A stretch of 64,000 nucleotides of DNA from Halichondria panicea. Taxonomy: Eukaryota > Porifera > Demospongiae > Suberitida > Halichondriidae. The translations under genes were made by a program, and so were the position numbers. The stretch is from positions 13,388,198 to 13,452,197 of the forward strand of contig NC_087377.1 of assembly GCF_963675165.1 (NCBI RefSeq), written 5' to 3'. Below are positions 34,523 to 47,352 of this stretch, piece by piece; within the stretch, counting starts at the first letter, position 1; each line of letters opens with the position of its first letter. The notes beneath the pieces are model-generated. The model was not told the DNA's origin. It searched no databases and saw nothing but the letters and a program-made list of their open reading frames with translations.

Positions 34523-36311
34523 AGGAACAATTTAATACCGTCAAGAAAGTAGCATTGTGACTGGTTGTTGACTGACTCTGGATTCTATACCTACTCCAGC
34601 CTGGAAGGAGCCATACTTCTCTTAGTCTAAGAGTCCAGGATTCTTTGCTGTGATCCCAGTCCATAGTGCATGTCTCATGCATGTACGTTGTTAATTAGTT
34701 TAGTTTTATTGCTCTTGAGTTGCTGTGCTAGCGCATGCTAGTCATACATGCTACATGCACTGCATTATCACTCTTCTGGTTTCTTTATTATCATGTCACC
34801 AGCCGAGGGTTTGCACTTTAGTGCTCTAGTTTGTTTGTTTGTTTGTTTGTGACAGGTGAATCTACTCACCTGGATGCCACAGCACTGCGTTTACAGCATG
34901 GATAGCCTTCATACAACAAGTTATTAATTTTAATAGTGGCAGAATTTCATGTTAAACCTTCGTTGTCAAATAAAAACGAGCAAAAGCTAAGAAGCTTGTG
35001 ACTGGGTCTGCTTACCTGGATGCTCTAGCACTGCGTTAACAGCATGGGTAGCCTCCACACAACAAGTCAGTACTTCTAATAGTGGCAGCTTTTGGTGTTA
35101 AAGCTTCGTTGTCTAATAAAAGCGAGCAAAATGTAGCTTGAACAGAACTTGCACATGCGTTACTTATAACTGAAGTGATCCTGTACCAGGTCCAGAAACA
35201 ATGGAACAGGGTCACTAAAGTAGAAAGCTTGCTTTAGCTGACTGGGATCCATGTAGGACCTGGAGCCATACTTCTCTGAGACTCCAGGCTTCTTTGCCGT
35301 GATCCTAATCCACAGTGCATATATTTATAGTACTACTACCTGTTCTCAAATGTTTCAGCATGCCTCCAGTCTGGTTTAGTTTTATTGCTCCTGAGTTGCT
35401 GTGCAAGTCATGCATGATGATGATAACAACATCACTATATGCACTGCATTATATCAGTCTTCTGGTTTCTTTATAATCATGTCACCAGCCGAGGGTTTGC
35501 ACTTTAGTGCTCTAGTTTGTTTGTTTGTTTGTTTGTGATAGGTGAATCTACTCACCTGGATGCCACAGCACTGCGTTTACAGCATGGATAGCCTTCATAC
35601 AACAAGTTATTAATTTTAATAGTGGCAGAATTTCATGTTAAACCTTTGTTGTCAAATAAAAACGAGCAAAAGCTAAGAAGCTTGTGACTGGGTCTGCTTA
35701 CCTGGATGCTCTAGCACTGCGTTTACAGCATGGGTAGCCTCCACACAACAAGTCAGTACTTCTAATAGTGGCAGCTTTCGGTGTTAAAGCTTCGTTGTCT
35801 AATAAAAGCGAGCAAAATGTAGCTTGAAGAGAACTTGCACATGCGTTACTTATAACTGAAGTGATCCTGTACCAGGTCCAGAAACAATGGAACAGGGTCA
35901 CTAAAGTAGAAAGCTGTATATACCAGGAACAATATTGGAACAGGGTCACTAAAGCAGAAAGCTTGCTTTAGCTGACTGGGATCCATGCAGGACCTGGAGC
36001 CATACTTCTCTGAGACTCCATGCTTCTTTGCTGTGATCCTAATCCACAGTGCATATATTTATAGTACTACTACCTGTTCTCAAATGTTTCAGCATGCCTC
36101 CAGTCTGGTTTAGTTTTATTGCTCCTGAGTTGCTGTGCATGATGATGATAACAACATCACTATATGCACTGCATTATATCAGTCTTTTGGTTTCTTTATA
36201 ATCATGTCACCAGCCGAGGGTTTGCACTTTAGTGCTCTAGTTATGACTCTTTCTGTAGCTAGCTTTTGGCTCATGTACTTTTTTATGCACTCGGCATTTG
36301 TCATGGATCAC

Positions 36312-36462
36312 CAGGGTGTCATACAGGATTTTGAAGTAGAGGGGGGAAATGAGAAAAGTAATCAGAAAGTGTTGCTAAAAAAAAGGTCAATACCCAGCTA
36401 TGGACACTCAGTCATTATTGAAAGGGGGGATATCCCTCCTTCCCCCCCTGTATGACACCCTG
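36312..36462. mobile_element. Short hAT-like MITE (CAGGGTGTCATACAG)
   Basis: CAGGGTGTCATACAGG at the left and CCTGTATGACACCCTG at the right. GATCAC occurs on both sides as a possible partial target duplication. Related ends occur near 27770-27840 and 28763. Confidence 0.72.
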
Positions 36463-36477
36463 ATCACAGCAAAGGTT

Positions 36478-36910
36478 TTTCTTATTTCGCCCCATAATAA
36501 TTATAAGTTTCATTGCAATGCTGTGAATAACCCCACCTCCTGTCAACAGACTAGTGAATGCTATCAGTGGAGAGGGGGGGTGGAACAACCTTACTTTGTT
36601 CATGCTATGAATGGATGAATAAGCGTTAGTGATGTCTTATTTCGCCCCTAAGTTTCATTGCAATGCTGTGAATAACCCCACCTCCTGTCAACAGACTAGT
36701 GAATGCTATCAGTGGAGAGGGGGGTGGAACAACCTTACTTTGTTCATGCTATGAATGGATGAATAAACGTTAGTGATGTCTTATTTCGCCCCATAATAAT
36801 TATAAGTTTCATTGCAATACTGTGAATAACCCCACCTCCTGTCAACAGACTAGTGAATGCTATCAGTCGAGAGGGGGGTGGAACAACCTTACTTTGTTCA
36901 TGCTATGACT
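36478..36910. repeat. Tandem repeat, about 145-155-bp unit, three copies
   Basis: Units start at about 36480, 36636 and 36780 with CTTATTTCGCCCC. They share 'accccacctcctgtcaacag' and 'gaatggatgaataa'. Copies two and three are very similar; copy two lacks the ATAATTAT insertion. Confidence 0.85.
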
Positions 36911-39023
36911 GATGTTATGTACCTAATCTATACGCACTTTAATCTTGGTTATAATTCTACTGGGTTTATGTGACATATTTTTCTACTAATTCACGCATGC
37001 AGGTGATGCTGAGAAGTCAAAGGCAGTATCTTACAATTGCAGTGAACTGAGGCAGACTTGCTATGGTTAACTAACTATGTTTAAAAAAACCTTCACTTTT
37101 ATATCCTCATCGTTTGTTTAATACAATTATTGATGTATTGTTGTTTCTAATGTGATTTAGCACAATACAATCAGCACAACTGTTTCAGCACATTAGAATT
37201 CAGCACATGTGCCGGTTTAGCACATCAGGAAACGTGCTAAAACTGGAGACATTCGTTTAGCACGGTTTTCTGTGCTAAATCAGCACGTCTTTTTTCTCTG
37301 TGTAGTCACATGCATAGAACAGGTGAGTGCAAGCTGATTGAGCAGTATACATTCACGGAGTGCATGGTATATAAGTCTTGTTTGAAACCAAATTTGGGCA
37401 AACCAAATCCATGATAATTATTTCCGCATAAAAAATGCATGTGTTAGTATAGTGGGATAATAATTATGTATAGGGAGTCTTTTACATGGTTTCTACACAG
37501 TCTCACTAAATCCTAGTCCATAAAATTAATAGAGTCCATGCAGGAACAGCTCGGAGGTGTCTCTTGAGCATGCACTCTCCTATTCAGCGATTTGAAACTG
37601 TTTATACATGCAGAGAAAATACATAATTATTTTAGAGCAGAAAAATGTCATAATCTACATTGCTTACACACATCTGTGACTAGCTAGCTGTCAATGGAGT
37701 ACCACATGGCTTTGCACGATTCTGCTAGCTTCAACAAGTAAAATGTTATCGTGAAACACAGATCGATATCAAAACAGCTAAATCATGAGATTGTCTAGTC
37801 AGCAATGCAATTAACCTTCTAACTGTCGAGACTAAGATAGATAAAAATCCTTAGGGTTCAGTTTAGACTTGGTGCATAGGTACACTTTACTGTTTTTCAC
37901 CCATTATGCTGTTCTTTTATGCACTTATTTTTTAAATTAAACTACCCAATTATGCTTTTGAAAGTGACAGCAAAAATTTATCCTTTTGAAACTGACCCCA
38001 ATATGATTTTGAAAGTGACATTACGTTCAAATATTTCAGTAATTTCACGGTACCCTTATTGGATACAATTGTTGTAACATTACACTAGACAGCTGACTGT
38101 GTATAATTATAGTTATCTATAACTAGATATTATTTTGGCTTGACGATCTGAAAACAAGTTACTAAACTATAAATTTTAGATCAGATCCCCCATCAGGCAT
38201 GCATATAAGGACCTGCTACTGTGCAGTAAGTCTGTAAGACATCATGTTTGGCAGTGCTGTTGAACAAAGTGCCCATTGTAATTCTCAAATTATGGCATCA
38301 AAATTGATTATGCTCGACTGTCCCTATTATGCTCAAAACGGCTATATACATGCAGTAGACTTGGGACTATAATGACATTGCATAAACCTCAATATTCAGT
38401 GAGTGACGTAAAACCATGTTCACTGGAAACTACTGATGACGAACTGCCAGTTTCAGTATCTGCTGATGAAAAACTGTCAGTTTTCCAACATGGGAATCGT
38501 TTGACTTCCTTTTGTGACTGTCTGCAACACCTCTCCTTTTAATGCACATCGTGTTACTGATCGCAATTGCACGGCGACACTAAAATTATACTAATAAATT
38601 TAACATTTATATAATAGCAATTATGGTCACTGTGTCGTGTGGGGATCATGCCACTGAGTATCTTCAATAATCCGACTGACTGGTGAGTGTCTCGTCCATT
38701 ATCTATAATTATATACTCTAAACATTACATATATATCATTGGTAGAATATGCGTATACCTTCACCATGCATATACTGTCACAGCCCTGCAGATGGTTGGG
38801 GTCTATGTTTTTTTTAATCAGTTCAGTTATGTGTTCAAGTTGCATTCAAGGTGTGTGATCAAGACAACTCAAAGGGCTCTAGGGATCAATGAAAATTTTT
38901 ACAGATCTAGATCTATACGTACAGCGAAAGAGGCTATTCTATTATAACTACAAAAAGCTATGCCATTGTTAAACTTTTTATGTGGGTTCTCAGTTCAGCA
39001 CATAATTATAAAGTTGCCTTTCG
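36911..39023. other. Left part of a tyrosinase-containing segmental duplication
   Basis: 37150-37290 has several GTGCTAAA words in both orientations, also seen at 26840-27000. 37300-37870 and 38800-39023 match 51950-52390 and 52850-53110 in order and orientation, including a degraded copy of the 12076-12138 exon near 37520. No intact gene. Confidence 0.55.
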
Positions 39024-40790
39024 CTAATTTTCGAGTACCAACGTGAGGAAGGCAATGAGCAGGAACAGTAGCAAGCTAGCTTTAAGCATCTTGGAACTTG
39101 AGCCCGGAGTAGGCCTCACTGTTGGCTCAATTGCCGAGCATACCCTCATATCTTCAGTCGAAAGCTCACAAGTTTCATACTTTCCGTTAATCTTATTTTG
39201 AGTGCATTGAGTATCAGCAGTACATACATGGCATTCTCCAATGTTTTGTGGATCATAGTTACAGTCTGGTATAGCACTATCACTCAGAGTGGCCTGGATA
39301 AGAGAATCGTACCTATACCCCCAGTTCTCACTTGTACTATATTGCTCATTCGGTGTTATAAGAGGAAAAAACGGTACCATATAGTCATTCAAATTATGGC
39401 CAATATGACCCCCACTGTTGGGTTGGTATGGAGGTCGATTGCCAGATGAAAAGCGTTGCATCCAACTTTCAAGAATTCGATCAATGTTGCTGTGATGCAG
39501 ACTAAATACAGGGTCATTTACGGCAGATGGTGGAACGCTCATGTGCCCATGTATCCAATCATGAACATTATTATGTAATCGTTGAAATTTTGACGACACC
39601 TGAGGCCCAACACACAAGTCGGAAGTTGAGCACATCAAACTCCAACCTTCCAGTCTACTCCTAAAACTACCTCGTGGACTGTCCTGACGATACTTGCCGT
39701 TAACATTTGGTACATCATATTGCGGGGCAGCTATCGCTATTTGAATCTCACGTGGATTTGGTAGGTATGTTTCAGCATTCCCTCTTTGAAGCTGATTGTC
39801 TGCACTACTCTTTAAATCATTGATAGGGTCACAAGGAGCCCAATACTCCGTACAATAAGTCGGATTTTCCTCTATCCAATAAGCTATTTCATCGTTTTCA
39901 GTCTTTCGTCTATATGTGATATCACAAACCGTTTTCCAATTTAATCCATTTGCAATATTTTGGTATACTCCTGATCTTGATGAAAATGTTCCAAAATATC
40001 GTTCATCAAATACCGAAAGGTCATTGCTCTCCCACTCCCAGTATGGTAAGCCAAAGTCAGGATTGCCTAGCACTCTTTGAAGTGCTCTTTCCACGATCAG
40101 CAGATATGTTCTGTGCCAGATTGGAAAATTTGACCCAGAATGTGCAAAGTCAACATTTATACCCCCATTAAGTACTTGACATGCCTTCGAGGCATCTCGG
40201 GACACGTGGTGGTGTATGTAGACAAGAAAATCATATGTAGAAACATCTTGCAGTGTAACTCTGCCAGATGCAGTTGGTGGCTCTTCAGTAACAACACTCC
40301 AATAACCCATTTCACTCTTTAGCATGAGCATACCGTTCGTAACACTTTCCTTTTCAGAACTCGATAGACTGCCAAAACTTCTTCGAACCACTAGTGTCTT
40401 ATTTTCACAATTTTCTCCAGACCAACCAAATGCACACTCACTGCAATCGACGCCATAGAAGTTTCCTGAGCAAATACAAACATTTTCAAACACCATCGTC
40501 GGCCAAAGATATCTGCTATCAATCGTTCCTTTTTGCAAAACATTCGGTGCATTTCTTAGAACTGCGACAATTTCTTGATCAGCACGATCAGATTGATCAT
40601 ATGCTGTTGAAGTAACGTTCACACAATCTCCTCTACCTCTGTCACGATTGCAGTTGTTAGGACAACACACTTTATTCTGAAGGTTTTCTGGAGTGTTGCA
40701 AACTGCTGAGAACTGTGCAAAATTGCAGTTTAGAAGACACACAAAAATAATTAGTGCCAAAAGCATTTGAAGTAGGTTTAGAGATGCCAT
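39024..40790 (-). CDS. Tyrosinase-family type-3 copper protein, secreted or membrane-anchored
   Basis: Single exon, 588 aa. A signal peptide (about 1-25, ending CNFAQ) is followed by a cysteine-rich, EGF-like region (31-128; CICSGNFYGVDCSEC). The tyrosinase core has CuA ligands likely H193, H217 and H226 (YIH; FAHSG; WHRTYLL, nine residues apart as usual) and CuB ligands likely H406, H410 and H433 (LHNNVH; LHHSNID). The C-terminus has a short cysteine cluster and a hydrophobic tail (about 569-585) that could be a TM anchor or GPI signal. This order resembles vertebrate tyrosinase-type proteins. Expected activity is oxidation of phenols or diphenols to quinones outside the cell or in vesicles (family knowledge). 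The start codon is the first in frame and gives a good signal peptide. An inactivated sister copy lies 13 kb away. Confidence 0.92.
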   Translation of the reverse strand: MASLNLLQMLLALIIFVCLLNCNFAQFSAVCNTPENLQNKVCCPNNCNRDRGRGDCVNVTSTAYDQSDRADQEIVAVLRNAPNVLQKGTIDSRYLWPTMVFENVCICSGNFYGVDCSECAFGWSGENCENKTLVVRRSFGSLSSSEKESVTNGMLMLKSEMGYWSVVTEEPPTASGRVTLQDVSTYDFLVYIHHHVSRDASKACQVLNGGINVDFAHSGSNFPIWHRTYLLIVERALQRVLGNPDFGLPYWEWESNDLSVFDERYFGTFSSRSGVYQNIANGLNWKTVCDITYRRKTENDEIAYWIEENPTYCTEYWAPCDPINDLKSSADNQLQRGNAETYLPNPREIQIAIAAPQYDVPNVNGKYRQDSPRGSFRSRLEGWSLMCSTSDLCVGPQVSSKFQRLHNNVHDWIHGHMSVPPSAVNDPVFSLHHSNIDRILESWMQRFSSGNRPPYQPNSGGHIGHNLNDYMVPFFPLITPNEQYSTSENWGYRYDSLIQATLSDSAIPDCNYDPQNIGECHVCTADTQCTQNKINGKYETCELSTEDMRVCSAIEPTVRPTPGSSSKMLKASLLLFLLIAFLTLVLEN

Positions 40791-42684
40791 TTGCCTCTTA
40801 TAGCACTAACAGTTAATTGTAATAAATTTAGATATCATGCAGCTTATATGTAACGAATATTCTTACGAATAGGTGTGGTGTGGTGATGATTCAACCCACA
40901 TTTATGTTATGAATGTCATTTACATTGTCAGTGTAAAAAATTTAACCCCATGCACTCGCTATTTCCATGCATGAAGGTTCTTAAAGATTTTCCTGGCCAA
41001 TCCTATATAGCAAAACCGGATAAAACATTTGCAATGTGCAAGTTGCTAGGATTGGCCGAGGAAAACACCAATGACCAGCAAACATTGTCTTCAATGCGTT
41101 TTTATCCGACGAATAAATTAATCACCTGATCGATGCTTTTTGTGAAGGCTTAGAAACAGCACATACAGCAGGGAACTAAATGGAAAATTCAACAAAATCC
41201 AGAAGTATACATGGAATGCTTTCTTGCTAACAGCCCTTTCAAGAGGGCTTTAAGCATTGTATGTGTCCAAACACGCACGCTATGTGCAAGGGAGTATAGC
41301 CATTGATCGTCTTTAGATTGATAGGTGGTTCTGGAAAGATATAGTTTGGATTAGCTCCTTGCATTGGCTTACAGTGAGGAGGCTAGTGAAAGTAGGAATA
41401 TATTGTTTGGTTTCCAAGCAACAAATACATTGAAATGCGTGCCACAAATTGGTTTAATTATAATTATTGGCAGTTGTTATCTTACTGCTCTTACTCCAAT
41501 GAGCTTTGTATTATATAATTACGTTACATTGCAAAAAAGTTTCAGGTATAGCTTCGGGAATACTTCGGCATATAGCACATAATTATGTGGCTGCTGCAGG
41601 CCTAATTAAAAAATTTGCCCATTTCGTGTAGCTTCACAAAATAGTTTGGGAAAACTTTAATTCCTGAACTTCCTTAATGTGAGTATAGCTTCACGAAGCA
41701 GTTCGGGTATAGGACTTCCTGAAGAGTTAGAACCACAAAGCCTAACTTAACGAATCTTTATATGGCATATAAATGTACAAATCTCGGCACAAGAGATTGT
41801 GTGAAAATGAGCTATTGTTATGAGTACTCATAACATGGTTTACCCAATTTCATACGATGTTATTTTGTAGCCCTTTGAAAGGCCTAACTACTGATTGCTT
41901 TCTGTCAGATATTTCTTTAGAAGAAAGCATGAGCGTCATGTAGCCTTACATAGTTATAGTAATTTTACCGAACATGGCTATTAATTTTAATAGCTATAAC
42001 TTTGAGCACTCACTCAGTTTGTCCCAGTTTTAAATAGCTTGAACAACTCGCTGTAAATGAACATTAATTTGTACCGTAATAAATTATTAGTTCAGTATCA
42101 CACGAACAATATTTATAAAATTATACTTTCTTTCGTGATTTGAATAATTAATACTGCATTGTATAGATGATACCGCATGGTAATTATGAGGTGTGTCTGA
42201 GTGTGCGTGTGCTGCCACACTAGCGTCAATTAGCTGCAGCCATTCGTCTAGTATGTAAATTATACAGTCTCCGTTGTCAAGTAATTGTATTGTAGTTAAG
42301 CAGTTTGCGCATGCGCACTAGTATCTAGACACTTTTAAATAACATGGGAGAGGCAGTGCCATTACTTTATAAGGACCAAGTGTTTATTATGTCTGCGAAA
42401 TAGCCAAACAAAAAAAGATGTACAATGAAACACTTTAAGGTATGGCATAATGCCTTTAGTATACGTAACCATGCTGTCCCAGGGAACATGTGAGTTTGCC
42501 AGTAACAATCCTTAGAATTAATGAATGGCAATTTCTTGAACTCTATCCAACATTATAATGGGTGTACTCCAAAAACTAATTAATATAATTATGGTGACAC
42601 CCGCTATTAGAGGTGTTTACGTGCCAGAATCATCTTGAATATCTCCCCTACACTCACCATGTACAGTCTCAGACAATCCTTGTT

Positions 42685-42722
42685 CACCTGTGTGTGTGCA
42701 TGTGTGTGTGTGTGTGTGTGGG
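42685..42722. repeat. (GT)n microsatellite
   Basis: Interrupted GT tract extending into GGTGTGTGGGTG. Confidence 0.85.
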
Positions 42723-43041
42723 TGTGTGGGTGCGCGAGTATGTGCAGGGGTGGTGGAGGATTGCTGAGCTGTAGTGTGTAAACATATGTGTGCTACTGAA
42801 GAAGTAGTCATGAAAAGAGTTTAGGGGATATGTGTAAAGCTCCAGTACATGTAGGTTACACATGCATGCATCATTATCACATAGCCACCCACTCACCTTA
42901 GCCCAGCTCTGCAGTACAGATGCAGGCTCTCACTGCATGGTTGACCGCCCTGCTCTGATAGATGTAGAAGTCCACCTGCTCACACATCAACATCACAATG
43001 ACTCATGTCACACACAAACAAACAAACCAGCGCACTACTAT

Positions 43042-43070
43042 ACCCGTGGCCGCCCACGCGCGCCTCGGGT
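43042..43070. repeat. Inverted single copy of the GC-rich hairpin cassette
   Basis: ACCCGTGGCCGCCCACGCG...CCTCGGGT, preceded by 'actactat' and AAAC repeats. This is exactly the complement of the 31.7 kb unit. Confidence 0.8.
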
Positions 43071-43489
43071 ACCAAAAAAAAACACATGATAGCAGGAGTG
43101 CATGAATGCATGCACTCTTGATGATAGCTATAGCTAATTATACCTAAACCAGCTCATGTGTAGCAAACAACAAAAGAAAACACAAACATAATCCTATAAT
43201 CTTCATAACTGGGGATTCTGGGTTAGCTATCTGGATTGTTGTGTTTTCACTATTGTTTGTGGGTGCAAGGTTTTTTAATTATAGCTTATACTAATTCAAT
43301 GTCATAGGTGACAACTGTCTCGGGATTTGGATGCTTTGTTCTGTGTCCCGTCCGGAATTCGCTATTTACCTGAGGACATGCACATTGGAGTAAACCCATA
43401 TTATGATATTTGTAAAGGTAAATAATGACTTCTACTTCTCCTAATAATCACTATGCAGTTCCTTAGAAGACGGAGCCCATGCAGGCTCA

Positions 43490-43610
43490 GTACATGCACA
43501 CTTAGTATACACACACTCAGTACACACATTCAGTACACACACTCAGTACAGTACACACACTCAGTACATTCAGTACACACACTCAGTACAGTATACACAC
43601 ATTTAGTGCC
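43490..43610. repeat. Minisatellite of CACTCAGTACA units
   Basis: About eight to nine imperfect copies of a 12-15-bp unit built from CACACACTCAGTACA. Confidence 0.85.
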
Positions 43611-46230
43611 TCAAAAATAACCAGCTATAATATATACGCTAGTTACATGTAGATGATAGAGTATTATAGTTACATGCAATACACAGTACAACAGTATTGA
43701 TTGCCAAGCAGCAGCTTACAAGGTTAGAGACAGAAACGTTTGAGTGCTGTACAAGTGAAGTACAAGATGGAGAAAAGACAAGGAATGTATAGTGATCACC
43801 CACAACTATCATCCATTGTTACATTCTGCAAGCCATGTATCAAGTGGTAAGGTCAATAAGCAAAAAGTACACAGGACTTGCAAATGGTAAGGATCAGCCA
43901 ACCAATAAACACATTCTGTACTAGGGTGGGTAGATTTTGGTAAAGACTTCAGAATAATAAGCAACAATCACACTGATCCAAAAGAGCCGGTAAAGATCCA
44001 CTATACAATAAGTGATATAATTATACAGCTTTGGTAGAGGACTACAACTATTAATTTTACAGATTGAGATGTTTCACTACTACAATTCAATCAACCCTAT
44101 TATCATGTGCACTGATTGCATACTCACCTGCAATCTCATAGTTCCTTTGCAAGTTGCTCCTCTCCAGTCTTACTGAGATGATCAGCCAGCTCCCTCCATG
44201 TTGGTCATCCAGAGTAACTCTTTATATCTATTGGTCAACCACTTTTGTCAAGCAACCAGCATAAATGTCATTGCGACATGAATCCTCCTCAATCTAGTGG
44301 AGAAAATGAGAGTGGGTAGCATGATTAAACTAACAACATAACTAGCGTATCACTTTTATTTTGCAAGTAGTGTGACAAAACAACATGCAGCATACAATGA
44401 AAAAATAATACAGTCTTAATGAGGATGTGTAGTGTAAATTGTTTTCGCATAGTCAGCATGACTTTTCCAATGAGCCAACAATAACTCTTGACAACATCAA
44501 CAGCTAGTACACCTCAAGTTAACAGTACAGGCCGGGAGGGTGGTTGGATTACTGAATTACTGAGCTGTACTATTAATCATGAGCAGTGCATGTTGTTACT
44601 TAGGAGACTCTATGATGATCGAGGAATTGGTCAGTTTAGAGGCTCTTTGACCAGCCAAGTCCATGAGCTACTGTACGTGTATCTTATGAAACCACTCAAA
44701 GTATAGTGATGAAATGGTAAATCTAACACTCAACACTTTTGAAAGACTAATACAGTGAACAAGTAATAATCGAGCAAAAAAACAGCCAGTATAAAGATCT
44801 GCTAGAGAATTAAGGGCTGATAAGGGTACCATTATTTGATGGACATGATTTATTACCGCATGGCTGGTAGCAGTGTGAGTAGGTGTGGTTGTCTTCCGGA
44901 TCCTCGGTTGTCTTCCGGATCCCTTTGAGGGGAGGTGGACCAGGAACTCAGGGGATATAGCAGGTGGGTATGTCTGAATGCTTGAACCTCTAGACTAACA
45001 GTGACCGTAATAAAGAGGTGGTTTAAGTACATGTTTTGAGGGCTTTGGGCTGGTCAACCCGGCTGTATGAAAGTGAGTGACCACAACACTCTTTTTGAAT
45101 GCTGTAAACTCTTCTTCTTCAGAGCATGGAATACACCTCAGCATGGAAATGCTTGATATCCACCATTAAACATTATAACATTATAGTGTATGGATATGAT
45201 GGTACACCTATATACATACAAAACATTGCAAGGTGTGTGTGTGTGTGTGTGTGTGGAGGAGGATCAGTCAATAGATGCATTAAAAGGGAACGACAACTTA
45301 AAATCAAAGATCATTCATGCATGCAGGTGAATCTTACTGGGCATGTCAATTCAGTAGGAAAGATAGATGCAGTGCTAATTGATCCATGAATTTTCCTGAT
45401 TACGCTAAAACTTGGTAAAAGTATAAAAACCAGCTGTAAGAGGCGGATTACCCTCAATAACAGAATGAGGGACTGGTAAATATATATATTTATAAATAGT
45501 ATCTGCCTGATACTGAACAGCCGTCACTAGCTCTTATAGTAGAGTTTTACAAGCAACTGAGTAAACGCTAGCTATCGTTTCCACTAATTAAAAAGCGAAA
45601 CGCAGATGAGATCTAACAACAAAACATCAAGTCTATATGCATGTACGGTTACGTTAGCACGTGATCCGCTTCTGTTTCCAATCCCTCTTCTTCCTAATGC
45701 ATGTACTTAGTGAGTGCATAATTATACTCACCATGCCTCACAGATAGTCATGCAGTTGCTCCTCTCCACTCTTAGGCCAGCTTCAGCAACATCATCCATT
45801 GGTCAATCATCATTGCATACAGCTATATACAGCTAGCTGAAACAAAACAGGGTAAAGACCCACTACACAATAAACATCAAGTGAGACAAGGTCTGATAAA
45901 GGGTCATGCAATCTACAACCATATATTTGATGAACATGGGTCATGCATACTCTATTATTTTTCTGGATGGATGGATAATTATACTGGTTGGCAGGTATAG
46001 CAGTGTGGTTGTCTCTCCTCTGGGGGAGAAACTCCCTTATATACACAACTGGAGGGGAGAGAAGTTCGAACAGAAAATCAGTAAAACATCTCATGGTTGA
46101 CATGATACAGGCAGCCTGGAATCGAGGGTTAGAGAACCTCTAGACTTACAGTGACTGTAATAAAGAGGTGAGACTTTGGGCTGGTCAATCTGGCTGCTGG
46201 TATGAAAATGGGGATCCCAAGTAACTATAG
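43611..46230 (-). pseudogene. Decayed copies of Death-domain receptor exons (copies 4 and 5)
   Basis: 43680-43830 matches 13430-13570, and 44100-45150 follows the order of 15390-16140. The Death-domain block at about 44140-44300 keeps alignable words (ctggctgatcatctcagtaa on the minus strand) but has in-frame stops before the conserved tryptophan. Proline-rich exon remnants are at about 44868-44950 and 45990-46050; a further Death-block trace is at 45745-45815. None can encode the domain. The stretch also has a (GT)n tract at 45231-45256. Confidence 0.55.
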
Positions 46231-47352
46231 CTATATAATTATATAGGGCATACTGCATGACTTCCAGAGATTACATACTACACTAGCTAATCCCAGCTTC
46301 TAGTGGAAGAAATCTGGCCCAGACAAATCATGTCCACATTTAGTAATCTGATTCTATACCACATTAAATAGGTCAACAGCAAGGTGCATGAGTTCAAAGG
46401 GAAGTAATTAATGCACAATGCATTATTGCTTTATATAGTGGTGGTCAAGACGAAATATGTTGTTATCATAGAACTTACTGTTTTATCTCTTTCTCTGTTC
46501 CTATAGTTTCGTGATCACATGCATGCAGTCTCTTGTTTGTTGTTTTCTCTATAGTGCCTTAAATTTCCCATAAAGCTAGGGCACTATGACAAGAGCAACT
46601 ATAGTCCTGCTTTTCCTGCTCTACATTTATACTTCTCTAAAATTACCCTGGGATTGGTTAGACACACTGGTATCCTAAGTGACTATAATTATGGTAGTGC
46701 AGGACATCTGCTAGTTGCTCCTGTGCTCCTGAACTTGTTTCATTACAATCATAATTCTGGGCAAAAGAACGCTATAGTGTTGGTTAGAAATGTGAAGTAA
46801 TTAATCGAGGAACACTAAATTAACTTACACCAGTACATGAAAGTACTTGTACCATAAATTATGAGTTACTCCCAATGACACCCATGATTATAATTATTAT
46901 CACTGAAAGGTGACTAACCCAACTACCACAAACAGACGATTCATCTTCCTATCCCATGCATGCAGGTAGAGAATGAACATTGTCAACAACAAATTATAGA
47001 CATACTCATGGCCATACACCTTTAAAAATGGTGTGTTCACACTTAGTGTGCGCTGCAATTGATAATATAATTATTATTAAACTCACCATTGCATTTTGTA
47101 AAAAGGCTCTTTAGTCCTCTAAACTTACCTAGTAAAAGGGCGAGTAGATCTTACATTTGCAAATCGAGGGGTGCATGGGGAAATTTTTATCTTATTATTA
47201 GGAAAACTGTTCTTAGGCATTGGATTTATGAACTCAGACATTCAATTTGATGATGTATAAAGACTTGTTTGCGTATATATAGTTTGCTCGTAATTGCATA
47301 TCTGAGAGCATGCATGCACTCGGTAAATTTTCTGTACCCCCCCCCTAACATA
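46231..47352. other. Intergenic, no gene recognised
   Basis: AT-rich, with a third copy of the 'ccacaaacagac' segment (46910-46990) shared with 26200 and 47830. Nothing else supportable. Confidence 0.4.

Larger units (their letters stand above)
31986..36250. repeat. Macro-tandem repeat, about 0.7-kb unit, five copies
   Basis: The anchor CTCACCTGGATGCCA occurs at 32005, 32739, 33478, 34865 and 35551. Spacings are 734, 739, 1387 and 686 bp; the long one contains an inserted element (33637-34522). Most units carry two versions of a short block that, on the minus strand, reads HAVNA..LxHPG and ends exactly at a GTGAG/GTAAG donor-like site. Units end 'cactttagtgctctag' plus a (TTTG)n run. Apparent minus-strand ORFs in three units are parallel copies of repeat sequence. 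Confidence 0.82.
40791..43489. other. Intergenic, repeats only
   Basis: Upstream side of the tyrosinase gene, then AT-rich sequence with a (GT)n tract (42685-42722) and one inverted GC-rich hairpin cassette (43042-43070). Open frames here overlap the simple repeats. No gene recognised. Confidence 0.45.

Noticed and set aside
36135-36455. 106-codon plus ORF spanning the end of the macro-repeat
   Set aside because: It crosses the boundary between a tandem repeat and a MITE, so openness is accidental.
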